64,000 nucleotides of DNA, taken from the NCBI RefSeq assembly GCF_024436395.1, contig NZ_JAFMZO010000003.1, forward strand, positions 868,001 through 932,000. The letters are read 5' to 3'. The stretch comes from Paradesertivirga mongoliensis (GTDB lineage: Bacteria > Bacteroidota > Bacteroidia > Sphingobacteriales > Sphingobacteriaceae). The notes under the pieces were generated by a model. That model saw only the letters and a program-made list of their open reading frames with translations. It did not search any database and was not told the origin of the DNA. The position numbers and the translations under genes were made by a program. Of this stretch, positions 45,619 to 53,874 are shown in pieces. How positions within the stretch are numbered: the first letter of the stretch is position 1; every line of letters starts with the position of its first letter.

Positions 45619-47496
45619 TTAAATCACTCGTATTAGCTGGACTTCCAGAATTTTCATCAATTCAGTCCCCTTTATCTTTAATGGTTTGATGGTTAGCCGA
45701 TGCCGGGCTTTATTCAAATTTACCATACCCAAATCCTGAGTTACAACAGCAACAGCTTTTCCCGAAAGCGTTTGTGCAGTTGTCTTGAAATCGCCGAGAC
45801 TTACACTATACGAACTGCCCGCTTCCGAACCCGGAAGATATTTTATCACTATTCTATATATGGCAGGCTGCAGAAGCAGAACATCCCAGGAAATATGCTG
45901 ATCGCTACTTTTCCAGCCGTCTACGAAATAACGATCGGTTTTTCCGTCGCCGAAGCCAAAGCCTGTGCCGTGTACTTGCGCGTCGAAGGCCAGTAAACGA
46001 TTGGTATACCCGCTGGTAGCCAAACGCCGGATCGGCTCAGCTTTAATTTCTGAGCTTGTTTCTACTACTATTACCGCATTTGATTGATCTGGAGAACTGA
46101 AAGGAACCTTTATTTGATGGTCGGCATTGCCTACTCTCTTGGCAGTAAGATTTTTTTTCGAAACATCTGCCAGAAGATATGCCTTTGTGATATCGGTTTT
46201 CATTCCTCCAAGAACCAAATTTCCATCCTTTGGCCAGTTAAACACATGCAAATACAGTTTCCTACCCTTTTGAGTGGTAACTCCCCATGCCTGAAGCGGG
46301 AGCGCAGACCTCCCTGTTGTGTATATACTTTCGGCATACTTAGCCACCCAATTGCCTACACTATCCAGGATTTGTTTGTCTTTCGAATCAAAACTTCCAT
46401 CGCCCTTGGGACCAATATTAGTTAACAGGTTTCCTCCGCGTGACGACGCTTTTGCCAGCAACTGAATAAAGAACTTTGCAGGCTTATGACTGTTATCGTG
46501 CTTCGAATAGCCGTAAGACTCGTTTGTTGTGGGAATAGCTTCCCAATCGCCCTCTACCGGCCGAAATTCGGCAGGTCTGTCACCTGTATTGATATAATCG
46601 CCAAAGTTGCCAGACGAGCTCCTCGCCAGCCGGCCGTTTACCACGATATTCGGGTCGGTTTCCCGGATGGCTTTAAGAATCCGGATATTTTCTGACAGAG
46701 GAAGTTTATGCGGCGTATCGAACCACAGAATATCAGGGTGATAATTATTAATCAGTTCCTTAATTTGAGGAATCGCTTTGTGATCTACATATTTAACTGC
46801 TTTTGGCAGCCATTCGGGATGCGTATCAAACCAGTTAGCTCCCCCTAGAAGTTTATCGCCACCAGGGTTTTGATACTCCCAGTCGTTACCCGGCGCATCA
46901 GGATGCTCCCAATCAAAAGCATGGGAATAATAAAAGCCGAATTTAACGCCATGTTTCTTCGCAGCAGCGGCAAGTTCGGCCAGTGGATCACGCTTAAATG
47001 GCGTTTGGTCTTTGATATCAAACTCCGAAACTTTGGAATCCCAAAGGGCAAATCCATCATGATGTTTGGCCGTTATGATGAAATAGTTCATGCCCGCTTT
47101 TTTGGCACTCAGAATCCATTCATCTGCATTAAACTTTACCGGATTAAACCGATGGGCAAGTTCCAGGTATTCAGCCCGGGTAATCTTCTCCTTCCGCATC
47201 AGGTGTTCCGCATAACCACTAACAGTCTTTCCTTTCCACTCCCCAGCTGCATCAGAATACACGCCCCAATGCACAAACATGCCGAACTTAGCGTCGCGCC
47301 ACCAGGCGATACGCTGATCATGCGTTTTCATCGACTCTGCCCACCAACCGTTCCTGGCTTCATCTATCGCTTGCTGATCCCTTTTTCTCGCATGGTTAAA
47401 CATGTCTTTATCTTCATCACCCACTACCTGAGCTACAGAAGTATAACTTAGAATTGACAAACCCGCAATAAAGCTCCTTAATACCTTTCTCATCAT
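45619..47496 (-). CDS. Alpha-L-fucosidase, GH29, with C-terminal beta-sandwich module
   Basis: Second GH29 of the window. The start at 47496 (MMRKVLRSFIAGLSILSYTSVAQ) follows an AGAGGG Shine-Dalgarno-like site; an in-frame ATG at 47520 would overlap the preceding gene. Family blocks: FGMFVHWGVYSDAAGEWKG, YFIITAKHHDGFALWDS, VKFGFYYSHAFDWEHP, and the nucleophile motif ILWFDTPHKL with Asp260. An insertion with GNDWEYQNPGGDK occurs before it. Residues from about 480 form an extra CBM-like domain (FVDGWKSSDQHISWDVLLLQP) that the GH29 at 24160 lacks. It is tightly packed between PL5-like (11 bp) and GH88 genes, so a fucosylated or L-galactosylated uronan is likely. Confidence 0.93.
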   Translation of the reverse strand: MMRKVLRSFIAGLSILSYTSVAQVVGDEDKDMFNHARKRDQQAIDEARNGWWAESMKTHDQRIAWWRDAKFGMFVHWGVYSDAAGEWKGKTVSGYAEHLMRKEKITRAEYLELAHRFNPVKFNADEWILSAKKAGMNYFIITAKHHDGFALWDSKVSEFDIKDQTPFKRDPLAELAAAAKKHGVKFGFYYSHAFDWEHPDAPGNDWEYQNPGGDKLLGGANWFDTHPEWLPKAVKYVDHKAIPQIKELINNYHPDILWFDTPHKLPLSENIRILKAIRETDPNIVVNGRLARSSSGNFGDYINTGDRPAEFRPVEGDWEAIPTTNESYGYSKHDNSHKPAKFFIQLLAKASSRGGNLLTNIGPKGDGSFDSKDKQILDSVGNWVAKYAESIYTTGRSALPLQAWGVTTQKGRKLYLHVFNWPKDGNLVLGGMKTDITKAYLLADVSKKNLTAKRVGNADHQIKVPFSSPDQSNAVIVVETSSEIKAEPIRRLATSGYTNRLLAFDAQVHGTGFGFGDGKTDRYFVDGWKSSDQHISWDVLLLQPAIYRIVIKYLPGSEAGSSYSVSLGDFKTTAQTLSGKAVAVVTQDLGMVNLNKARHRLTIKPLKIKGTELMKILEVQLIRVI

Positions 47497-47507
47497 GCAC
47501 CCTCTAT

Positions 47508-48686
47508 TTAATTGAACCATATAAGGGGATTTCTCACCGGCAGGTTTCTGATCACTTCCTCTACTTGCGGGTTGTGCTCCAATGTCTCCCAGGTTTCAAA
47601 CCAATCTTCATTTTTATACCGGGCAGCGCCAAAAACCAGAAATGGATGCGCTACTGGCCAGTTCTCCCAGTACATCACATCTTTAGCAAAAGGCCATTTC
47701 GACTTATCGGCAACAAAAGGATAAAGAAAGTCCAGGCCTTTTTTTATCGAACGGCCATCTGCTAATTGAAACGACCATAAATCGTTTTGCTTATCCGAGA
47801 GGATCAGGCAGACCATGGTCATGGCATCCAGGTTAAACAGAGAATAACCATATGGCTTGGTTCTTCTGATTTCGCGGGGGAAACTTCCATCAACGGCCAT
47901 CTGATTGGGCAGGAGCACGGTTTTATAGCGATCGCGACAAAGGTTTAATAATTCCTGATTCTGAGTAAGCTTCGCAAACGAGGCCACCTGCATCACCCAG
48001 CAAGTGCCATGGTTGTTTTCAGCATTCATTTCGTCTTTACCATACTGGTGAGTTGTAAGCCAGGTGAGATAGTCGCTGAACCATTTTTTTATGCCGCGCA
48101 AGGAAACCTTGTCCATAGCTTTCGACTTCTCCATCACCATAAGCCCTTGCGCCACTTCTATCAGATGGATGGTATCAATAATGCCAATTCCCCGCCCGGT
48201 AAACCTACCCTGGATAGCCTGAGCGTACAAAAGGTGCGGACTCATAAGCGTTTCTGCATCTACAAACCACGCTTTTAAATGTACAAGTGCATGCTTCACA
48301 TATTTTTCGTCGCCAGTAATTTTGTATGCAGATGCTAAAGCGCCAATAATTTTACTAAACCGTATCATGGCAAGACGATGAGCCACAAAGTTTTCCGGAT
48401 TCGTCATACCATCTCTCTGGATGTAGGGGCCCGGGGGATTCTTGGGATCGGGCCACCAATAATCTCCTTCAGAGAAAAAATCGTGTTTTGTACCAGCACT
48501 GCGCAAAGAGCTTTGAGCGGTTACTGTCAACGGCATTTGCGTCAGAGCCCAGGTTGCTTCCTCCAGAATGTGACTACGCAGAACTCGCTCTGTTTGCTTC
48601 TTATATTTTTTCGTAAGCAGCTTTTCGCCACCCGCAACCGGCAAAAGAAAAGCGACGAAAAGAAGTATGCAGATGAGCCGCTTCAT
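47508..48686 (-). CDS. Secreted PL5-like alginate lyase superfamily protein
   Basis: A 392-residue alpha/alpha-barrel protein with signal MKRLICILLFVAFLLPVAGG. Alginate_lyase family (PF05426) features: SEGDYWWPDPKNPPGPYI, RDGMTNPENF, ENNHGTCWVMQV with His226, and REIRRTKPYGYSLFN with Arg274 and Tyr281. The His-Arg gap of 48 and Arg-Tyr gap of 7 nearly match those of the PL5 lyase A1-III (His192, Arg239, Tyr246, from memory). The lyase machinery therefore looks intact, although activity on alginate itself is not certain. Its ATG overlaps the stop of the GH31 gene by one base (TAATG), so the two are translationally coupled. Confidence 0.85.
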   Translation of the reverse strand: MKRLICILLFVAFLLPVAGGEKLLTKKYKKQTERVLRSHILEEATWALTQMPLTVTAQSSLRSAGTKHDFFSEGDYWWPDPKNPPGPYIQRDGMTNPENFVAHRLAMIRFSKIIGALASAYKITGDEKYVKHALVHLKAWFVDAETLMSPHLLYAQAIQGRFTGRGIGIIDTIHLIEVAQGLMVMEKSKAMDKVSLRGIKKWFSDYLTWLTTHQYGKDEMNAENNHGTCWVMQVASFAKLTQNQELLNLCRDRYKTVLLPNQMAVDGSFPREIRRTKPYGYSLFNLDAMTMVCLILSDKQNDLWSFQLADGRSIKKGLDFLYPFVADKSKWPFAKDVMYWENWPVAHPFLVFGAARYKNEDWFETWETLEHNPQVEEVIRNLPVRNPLIWFN

Positions 48687-50836
48687 TATTTAGTCATAAA
48701 AGTGAAACTAACCTTGCCTATCGTGTTCGGCTTACCTTTTGCTGCCGCAGAAACCGAGCCTTTCATCTGGCCATTTTTCTGCTGCACTACCCTGATATCC
48801 CGCCAGGTAAATTCTCCCTTCTCGAAATTGAAGGTTTCGCCGTCGTCATCGTACAGCTTATAGGCTCCACTTTTTTCACCGTAATGACGTATCTCTATAT
48901 CTACCTTCTCCCCTTTTTTAGGAGCATGAAGCATCGCCGGCATCATCGGTATAATTCCACCATTTTTTACGTACACCGGAATTTTATCCAGTCCCGGAGT
49001 TACGGTAATTACCTGTCCTTCTCCCGCGAATTCGCCAGTGTAGAAGTCATACCATTTACCTTTAGGAAGCACTACCTTACGTGATGTTTGCCCTGTAAAC
49101 ATTGGCGCAACTAACAAGTATTCGCCCGCCATATACTGATCTTTGATTTCTTTAGAAGCCGCCTCGGCATAAGGGTTTTCCTCAAGGTTAACATTGGTAA
49201 GCACTTCTGTTTTCACTTCCTGATTAAATCCTTCTTCGAGATTCATCGCCCGGAAGGGTGGAATTCCCTCAAAATGATACTTGGCAAATTCTGTATACCA
49301 GTAGGGCATCATCCTCATCCGCAACAATGCAAACTCTTTAACCTGCTTTTCAACTTCCGGATAGGTCCATGGTTTGGTACCGCTCGACCAGGCGTTGATC
49401 ATCGCCATTGGAGAAAAAACATTCGACTGGAACCTTCGCAGCCACTCTTCGCCTGTTTTGGATGCACGCACTTCAGGCGTCCATAACACGCCGGCAAAGC
49501 CGCTGTTGATCAGGGCAGTAATAAAATCTTCGTGGTTATAGTAATCGTTGTAAATCACATATGGGAATGATGTCCCTCCACCGTTCGATGCCCTCACCAA
49601 TCCAAAAGTGCGCTGATTTCGCTTTTTAAACATTTCTGCGCTATAGCGCATAGCCAAAAGGCCATACGTCTGCCGCATCTGCTCTGCACTGATCCCGGAA
49701 GGGAAAGTGGCAACATCGGGCCACAGATAATGATCGTACCCATCTACCTCGTCAATTTTATAGCCGCTTACGCCAATGTCTACCTGATCCTTCTGCAACT
49801 GGCCAAAGAATAAGTTCCTGGCCTCTGGCATTGTAAAATCGGGAACAGCGCCAAGCCACACTGTATGTGAACTGGTTAAAGGGCGAATCGCTTTGTAAAA
49901 AGGAGCATCGGGAGATACATAGGGATTTATCCACAAGTTTAGCCGGACACCACGATTTAGCATGTTTTTCACAAAAGCAGCTGGCTCCGGAAAACGGCCT
50001 TTATCCCAGGAAAATGTTCCGGGATAAGCTTTGCTCTGCCAGCCGGGCTCTAATCCAACGAAATCAAGCGGGTAACCTTTTTCGGCAAAGGCCTTCACCT
50101 CGTCCTCTACCTCTTGTGCTGTGAACTTGGTTTTTACACGCTGCGTGAACCCAAGCCCCCAGCGTGGCGGAAGATATCCGCCGCCATTCAGTAAGTTATA
50201 TCGCTTCACGGCGTCGAGCGGTTTGGGGCCCCCGAAGACATATACTTCAACCCCATCGGCCGGAACGAGCATTTCTACCGCATCAGAATATGGTCGCGAC
50301 GCCCATGTTTTGTCTGTATTGCGATCTTTCGGCTCGGGGAAATTCGGACTATCCTTCCGCACTCCCGAACCTGCCCAAACTTTAATATATCGGGCGGAAT
50401 TTATGAATACCCCGTATCCGTTAGACGACACATAAAACGGTGTTGGGGCATGTGTGCGCCCATTATCTTTACCTCCGTAATGATCTACGTGAAGTTCGAG
50501 GATTTTACCCCGCTGATGGACTGTCTGAAAATTCAGTCCAAAACCGAACAACTGTTCGCCTTTCTGTAAAGGAAAACGCAGAAAGGTTTTTCCGTTGATC
50601 ACCTTAAACTCAATATCTTTTTCACTTAAGGGAAAAGCTGCCCCTCCCAGTTTAGCAAGCGCTTCGTTATTCGGGACCGCTCCGGCAGCGTTCAATAGAT
50701 TATAACTGTCTGGCTTTCCTACTACAGCCTTCCAGATTCCGGGTTGCACCTCAGACCATACTACTCCCTGGGCTTTTACAAAAACGTTAAGGCTTAAGAA
50801 AAAAAAGCTGAGAAACAGTATTCTTAATTGTCTCAT
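48686..50836 (-). CDS. Glycoside hydrolase GH31 (alpha-glycosidase)
   Basis: Exo-alpha-glycosidase of 716 residues. The start at 50836 (MRQLRILFLSFFFLSLNVFVKAQ) gives a signal peptide. Domains: N-terminal beta-sandwich (EQLFGFGLNFQTVHQRG), a TIM barrel with YLPPRWGLGFTQRVKTKF, nucleophile Asp362 in GYKIDEVDGYD, RTFGLVRASNGGGTSFPYV and GVLWTPEVRAS, then C-terminal sandwiches (VKNGGIIPMMP) and a DUF5110-like tail. The nucleophile motif K-I-D-E-V-D-G differs from the common W-x-D-M-N-E of alpha-glucosidases and the K-T-D-F-G-E of alpha-xylosidases. The specificity therefore remains open. It is followed by the PL5-like gene with a one-base overlap. Confidence 0.92.
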   Translation of the reverse strand: MRQLRILFLSFFFLSLNVFVKAQGVVWSEVQPGIWKAVVGKPDSYNLLNAAGAVPNNEALAKLGGAAFPLSEKDIEFKVINGKTFLRFPLQKGEQLFGFGLNFQTVHQRGKILELHVDHYGGKDNGRTHAPTPFYVSSNGYGVFINSARYIKVWAGSGVRKDSPNFPEPKDRNTDKTWASRPYSDAVEMLVPADGVEVYVFGGPKPLDAVKRYNLLNGGGYLPPRWGLGFTQRVKTKFTAQEVEDEVKAFAEKGYPLDFVGLEPGWQSKAYPGTFSWDKGRFPEPAAFVKNMLNRGVRLNLWINPYVSPDAPFYKAIRPLTSSHTVWLGAVPDFTMPEARNLFFGQLQKDQVDIGVSGYKIDEVDGYDHYLWPDVATFPSGISAEQMRQTYGLLAMRYSAEMFKKRNQRTFGLVRASNGGGTSFPYVIYNDYYNHEDFITALINSGFAGVLWTPEVRASKTGEEWLRRFQSNVFSPMAMINAWSSGTKPWTYPEVEKQVKEFALLRMRMMPYWYTEFAKYHFEGIPPFRAMNLEEGFNQEVKTEVLTNVNLEENPYAEAASKEIKDQYMAGEYLLVAPMFTGQTSRKVVLPKGKWYDFYTGEFAGEGQVITVTPGLDKIPVYVKNGGIIPMMPAMLHAPKKGEKVDIEIRHYGEKSGAYKLYDDDGETFNFEKGEFTWRDIRVVQQKNGQMKGSVSAAAKGKPNTIGKVSFTFMTK

Positions 50837-51026
50837 AAAACTCTGTATAATAATAAAAGGGTTAAGTTTAATCAAAGCGCACATCACACCTTAAGGAGTA
50901 ACGTCAATAACGTCTTTGATTTCATATTGGTTATAGTTTCGTTTACATACGCAAGTAAACAGAAATCTGGCAGGTTTTATTCTATTACCTTATCTATCCA
51001 TTCAACTATTTTGGCAGACAATATGC

Positions 51027-53312
51027 TTACAGAATCTCGATTAGCTCATTTTCCACTGTGTCAAAACTTAGTTGCTCACCTTCAAGCATTTCCGCCTTCC
51101 CGCCATTGCGCAGTAATTGTACCCGGCGGCCGGGCCAGGGGTTCTCTACATTACATTTTCGACCTTTCTCGCTCAATATTCTGATATATTCAATTTTACC
51201 ATTTTTCACATTACTGCTTACTAAAAATGCTCCATAGGCCCGGAGTTGTTTAAAGCTTGCATCCTTCTTCTTATTCCAGTTGGGGAATATTCTGATTATG
51301 CCTTCATAGCTCTGCATCAACATCTCATTTATCGTAAGCGGAACAGCGGCCAGAGTTTCGATGCCGCCGCCATCTTGAGTAATGTAAAGATTAGGGTAAG
51401 ATTTCGCCGCGATCCTTTCTTTCAGATATCGCAGTATCTCCTCAGAGTTATAGCCGACTCGTACGGCTCCGGGGAATGAAGTTTCAATGCCATTGCCGAG
51501 AGTATTTCCCCAGGAACCGGGGTTGATAGCCTTATTTTTCCAGTTGGCTATATCGCTAAGTAGAATCTTATTAAGCCCGGGGTCGGTTTTTGTGCCAACC
51601 ACACCTGCAGGTAAAATAAGTCCATGAATTGAAACCCTCGCCAGTCCTGTGGCCCGGGGATTTTCTGAGGAAGCGTTTCGTTCCACACTTTTAAGTGTCA
51701 GTCGCCCATCTGCCTCGCCTATCGGGAATTTACTTAAATGACTGATGATATGCCGCCATTTCTGCTGGCGGTTATCGTCGACTTTAAGAAAGGTGCTGAG
51801 GTCCAATATTCCTTTAAACAGCATTTTCACCAAACCCAGCGAAAGTGTCGAATTAAAATCACCCAAACGGTTACGCCATTGCCCGTTATTTTTGAGATTG
51901 GGCATCACTTCGTTAAAATGATCCATATAAATCACGTAGCGGCCATTCTCAAATTTCAGGTAATCCTCCCAAAAATTGGCGCATTCTAAAACATAAGGAT
52001 AAACCCGTTTCGCATACTCCACATCATAGGTGCTATAGAACCTCATCATCATATTGCCCACGCTAAACACGGCGTTGATTTTCTGACCAAGAAATTTATA
52101 TCCCCCATCAATAGTATTCTCTGGGGTGGCGTAGCGTCGCTGCATTTCTTCGGGTGTAAGTGGCCAGCGCGTGGTAACCAGTCCTCTCGGGCCAATCCCT
52201 ACAGGATAATAGATTCCACGAATATTAAGAAGAGTTTGTGCGTGCTCCTTACCTTTTTCCATATAATCCAGAAGAGGCTGATCGAAGTTATCTACCTGGT
52301 CGATGTAGTTAGATGAATAGGCCGCCCAGTACGGCGCCTGGTAATTATAGTTTAAATGATAATCACCGCCCCAGGATGAAGAATCCTGGGTTATAAAAGG
52401 CCCCCAGATACCTGGAGCAAACTTATTTTTAGCGGAACTGCTAAGAAAAAGGTATTGCGAAGCGTAATAATATTTTTCAAGAAAGGAATCTGAAATCCGC
52501 ACCTCTGATTTACTCCAGAGACTTTTCCAGTGAGCTTCATGCCTGACACGCAAACTCTCGATCGCCGGGATAGTTAAACTCCCGCTTTCTTTTATGGCAG
52601 CCTCTTTCCAGTCCTTACGATCGTGGTTAGTATAAGCCGTGATGGCGATGACAACCTTTTTATCTGCCGGAAGAACGAGACCCTGGTTAGCCGATAAGTC
52701 TGATCCGATGACTTTCATGGCTAAGGCAATATGTGAAGGCCACTCTAATAAAGGCGTATTTTCGAATGATCTTGCTACCCAGTAAACCCCATTGTCTTCT
52801 CCGGAACTGGTGACAGCTGTATTCCCCTCGGCTGGCCAAAGGTTCAGTTTTACCTCGCAAGCTTCATTGGATGTAAACTCTAAGATTATCTGGTTGGATG
52901 TGGCTGAAACCCAGGCCTCCACCGAAACCGCAAGCTCCCCTTTTTTAAACTTGCCCGATATAAAAGCCCGGTCGAATACCTGTTCTGCATAGTAATTTGC
53001 ATTCTTCAGTGCATCAATATCTACGTTTAAAGCCCCCGGAAAAGCAATACCCCCACCTGGATATACCGGGTAAGCTCTCCAGAAATCATTTTTTCCGATG
53101 TAGAATCGCAGCCGGTCTGGAGCACCGCCAAGCGTCAGGCCGATATCGCCGTTGCCGGCAAGCGGGGCATCGGTAGTTTTTGTCGACGGGACCACTTTAG
53201 GTGCAGTTGTAAAAACGGCTTTATACTTTCCGGCATATATATCCTGTGCGAATACATCAATAGCTGATAAGAGGTAACATACGACACAGAAGGTGCAAAC
53301 AAATTTTGGCAT
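51027..53312 (-). CDS. GH95-like alpha-L-fucosidase/alpha-L-galactosidase superfamily protein
   Basis: The 761-residue exported protein has signal MPKFVCTFCVVCYLLSAIDV. The N-terminal beta-sandwich contains DAPLAGNGDIGLTLGG, a GH95 hallmark. The alpha/alpha barrel has DYHLNYNYQAPYW (317-329), matching the D-Y-H-x-N-I-N-x-Q-M-N-Y-W block whose two Asn residues bind substrate in GH95. The end has INEMLMQSYEGIIRIFPNW and LRAYGAFLVSSNVKNGKI, typical of GH95 C-termini. It is divergent from classical GH95, and the general acid cannot be placed surely (candidate Glu in DHFNEVMPN). It is the first gene after the SusCD2 terminators and lies 190 bp before GH31. Confidence 0.78.
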   Translation of the reverse strand: MPKFVCTFCVVCYLLSAIDVFAQDIYAGKYKAVFTTAPKVVPSTKTTDAPLAGNGDIGLTLGGAPDRLRFYIGKNDFWRAYPVYPGGGIAFPGALNVDIDALKNANYYAEQVFDRAFISGKFKKGELAVSVEAWVSATSNQIILEFTSNEACEVKLNLWPAEGNTAVTSSGEDNGVYWVARSFENTPLLEWPSHIALAMKVIGSDLSANQGLVLPADKKVVIAITAYTNHDRKDWKEAAIKESGSLTIPAIESLRVRHEAHWKSLWSKSEVRISDSFLEKYYYASQYLFLSSSAKNKFAPGIWGPFITQDSSSWGGDYHLNYNYQAPYWAAYSSNYIDQVDNFDQPLLDYMEKGKEHAQTLLNIRGIYYPVGIGPRGLVTTRWPLTPEEMQRRYATPENTIDGGYKFLGQKINAVFSVGNMMMRFYSTYDVEYAKRVYPYVLECANFWEDYLKFENGRYVIYMDHFNEVMPNLKNNGQWRNRLGDFNSTLSLGLVKMLFKGILDLSTFLKVDDNRQQKWRHIISHLSKFPIGEADGRLTLKSVERNASSENPRATGLARVSIHGLILPAGVVGTKTDPGLNKILLSDIANWKNKAINPGSWGNTLGNGIETSFPGAVRVGYNSEEILRYLKERIAAKSYPNLYITQDGGGIETLAAVPLTINEMLMQSYEGIIRIFPNWNKKKDASFKQLRAYGAFLVSSNVKNGKIEYIRILSEKGRKCNVENPWPGRRVQLLRNGGKAEMLEGEQLSFDTVENELIEIL

Positions 53313-53542
53313 AGTCCAATTCTAAAGGATGAATTTTTAAACCAGGAAGTGCCAACTTCGGAAAATATAGGAGTTAATTATTCCACTGTATTAGCTATTT
53401 ATTAATGTTATCTGAAGATGTTGCCCGAATTCGGAATTAGACGAGAAGGGTAACAACTATCAAAGTTACACCATGGGCGCAGATAATGGGCTTGAACCAA
53501 AACCCAACTTCTAACTACATAATTTACGATTTTAAAAACGGC

Positions 53543-53572
53543 AAAAAAAGCCTTCACAAGATCGTGAAGGGC
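53543..53572 (-). terminator. Second minus-strand terminator downstream of SusD2
   Basis: On the minus strand GCCCTTCAC and GTGAAGGC pair around a 6-nt loop with one bulged base, followed by seven T residues (53549-53543). It has no annotated gene directly before it. Confidence 0.7.
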
Positions 53573-53807
53573 ATTCCTTAATGGGTGATTCTCGAACCAC
53601 TTCATAGGAGATTTAGAAAAACTAGCCCGTTTAGCAGCCATTTTGATACGACGCAGACACCGAATATCCGTTGAATAGGACCTTTGTAATGCGGCTTGCA
53701 TATCGGTCGCACGGCATTGTGTCCAATTACCAAAACTTAAATTGTATTTGAAGGTCAGTCTTGCACTTGTATCTCCTCCTGAACTCCATACAAGCGCTCT
53801 TCTTTAC

Positions 53808-53837
53808 AAAAAGAGGTGCAGTTATGCACCCCTTTTT
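53808..53837. terminator. Terminator of the SusCD2 operon
   Basis: GAGGTGCA (53813-53820) and TGCACCCC (53825-53832) pair with one mismatch/wobble around a GTTA loop, with A5 on the left and T5 on the right. It lies 38 bp past the SusD2 stop and can act on both strands. Confidence 0.85.
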
Positions 53838-53874
53838 GGTAAATGACAGATACGTCAAAATTGGTTTAGGATTA

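Larger units (their letters stand above)
53313..53874. other. Gene-free region between SusD2 and the GH95-like gene
   Basis: This 562-bp region has two minus-strand terminators (53808-53837 and 53543-53572) about 235 bp apart. The block between them has no frame I can support. A 97-codon minus-strand frame at 53408-53701 runs straight through the second terminator and matches nothing I recognise. A small RNA ending at the second terminator is possible. The left 230 bp should carry the promoter of the GH95-like gene. Confidence 0.5.

Noticed and set aside
53575-53625. GTGGTTCGAG word resembling a tRNA T-arm
   Set aside because: No matching acceptor stem, D-arm or anticodon arm could be built around it.
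53408-53701. 97-codon minus-strand frame in the SusD2-GH95 gap
   Set aside because: It runs through a strong terminator, has no recognisable motif and no signal or start context.
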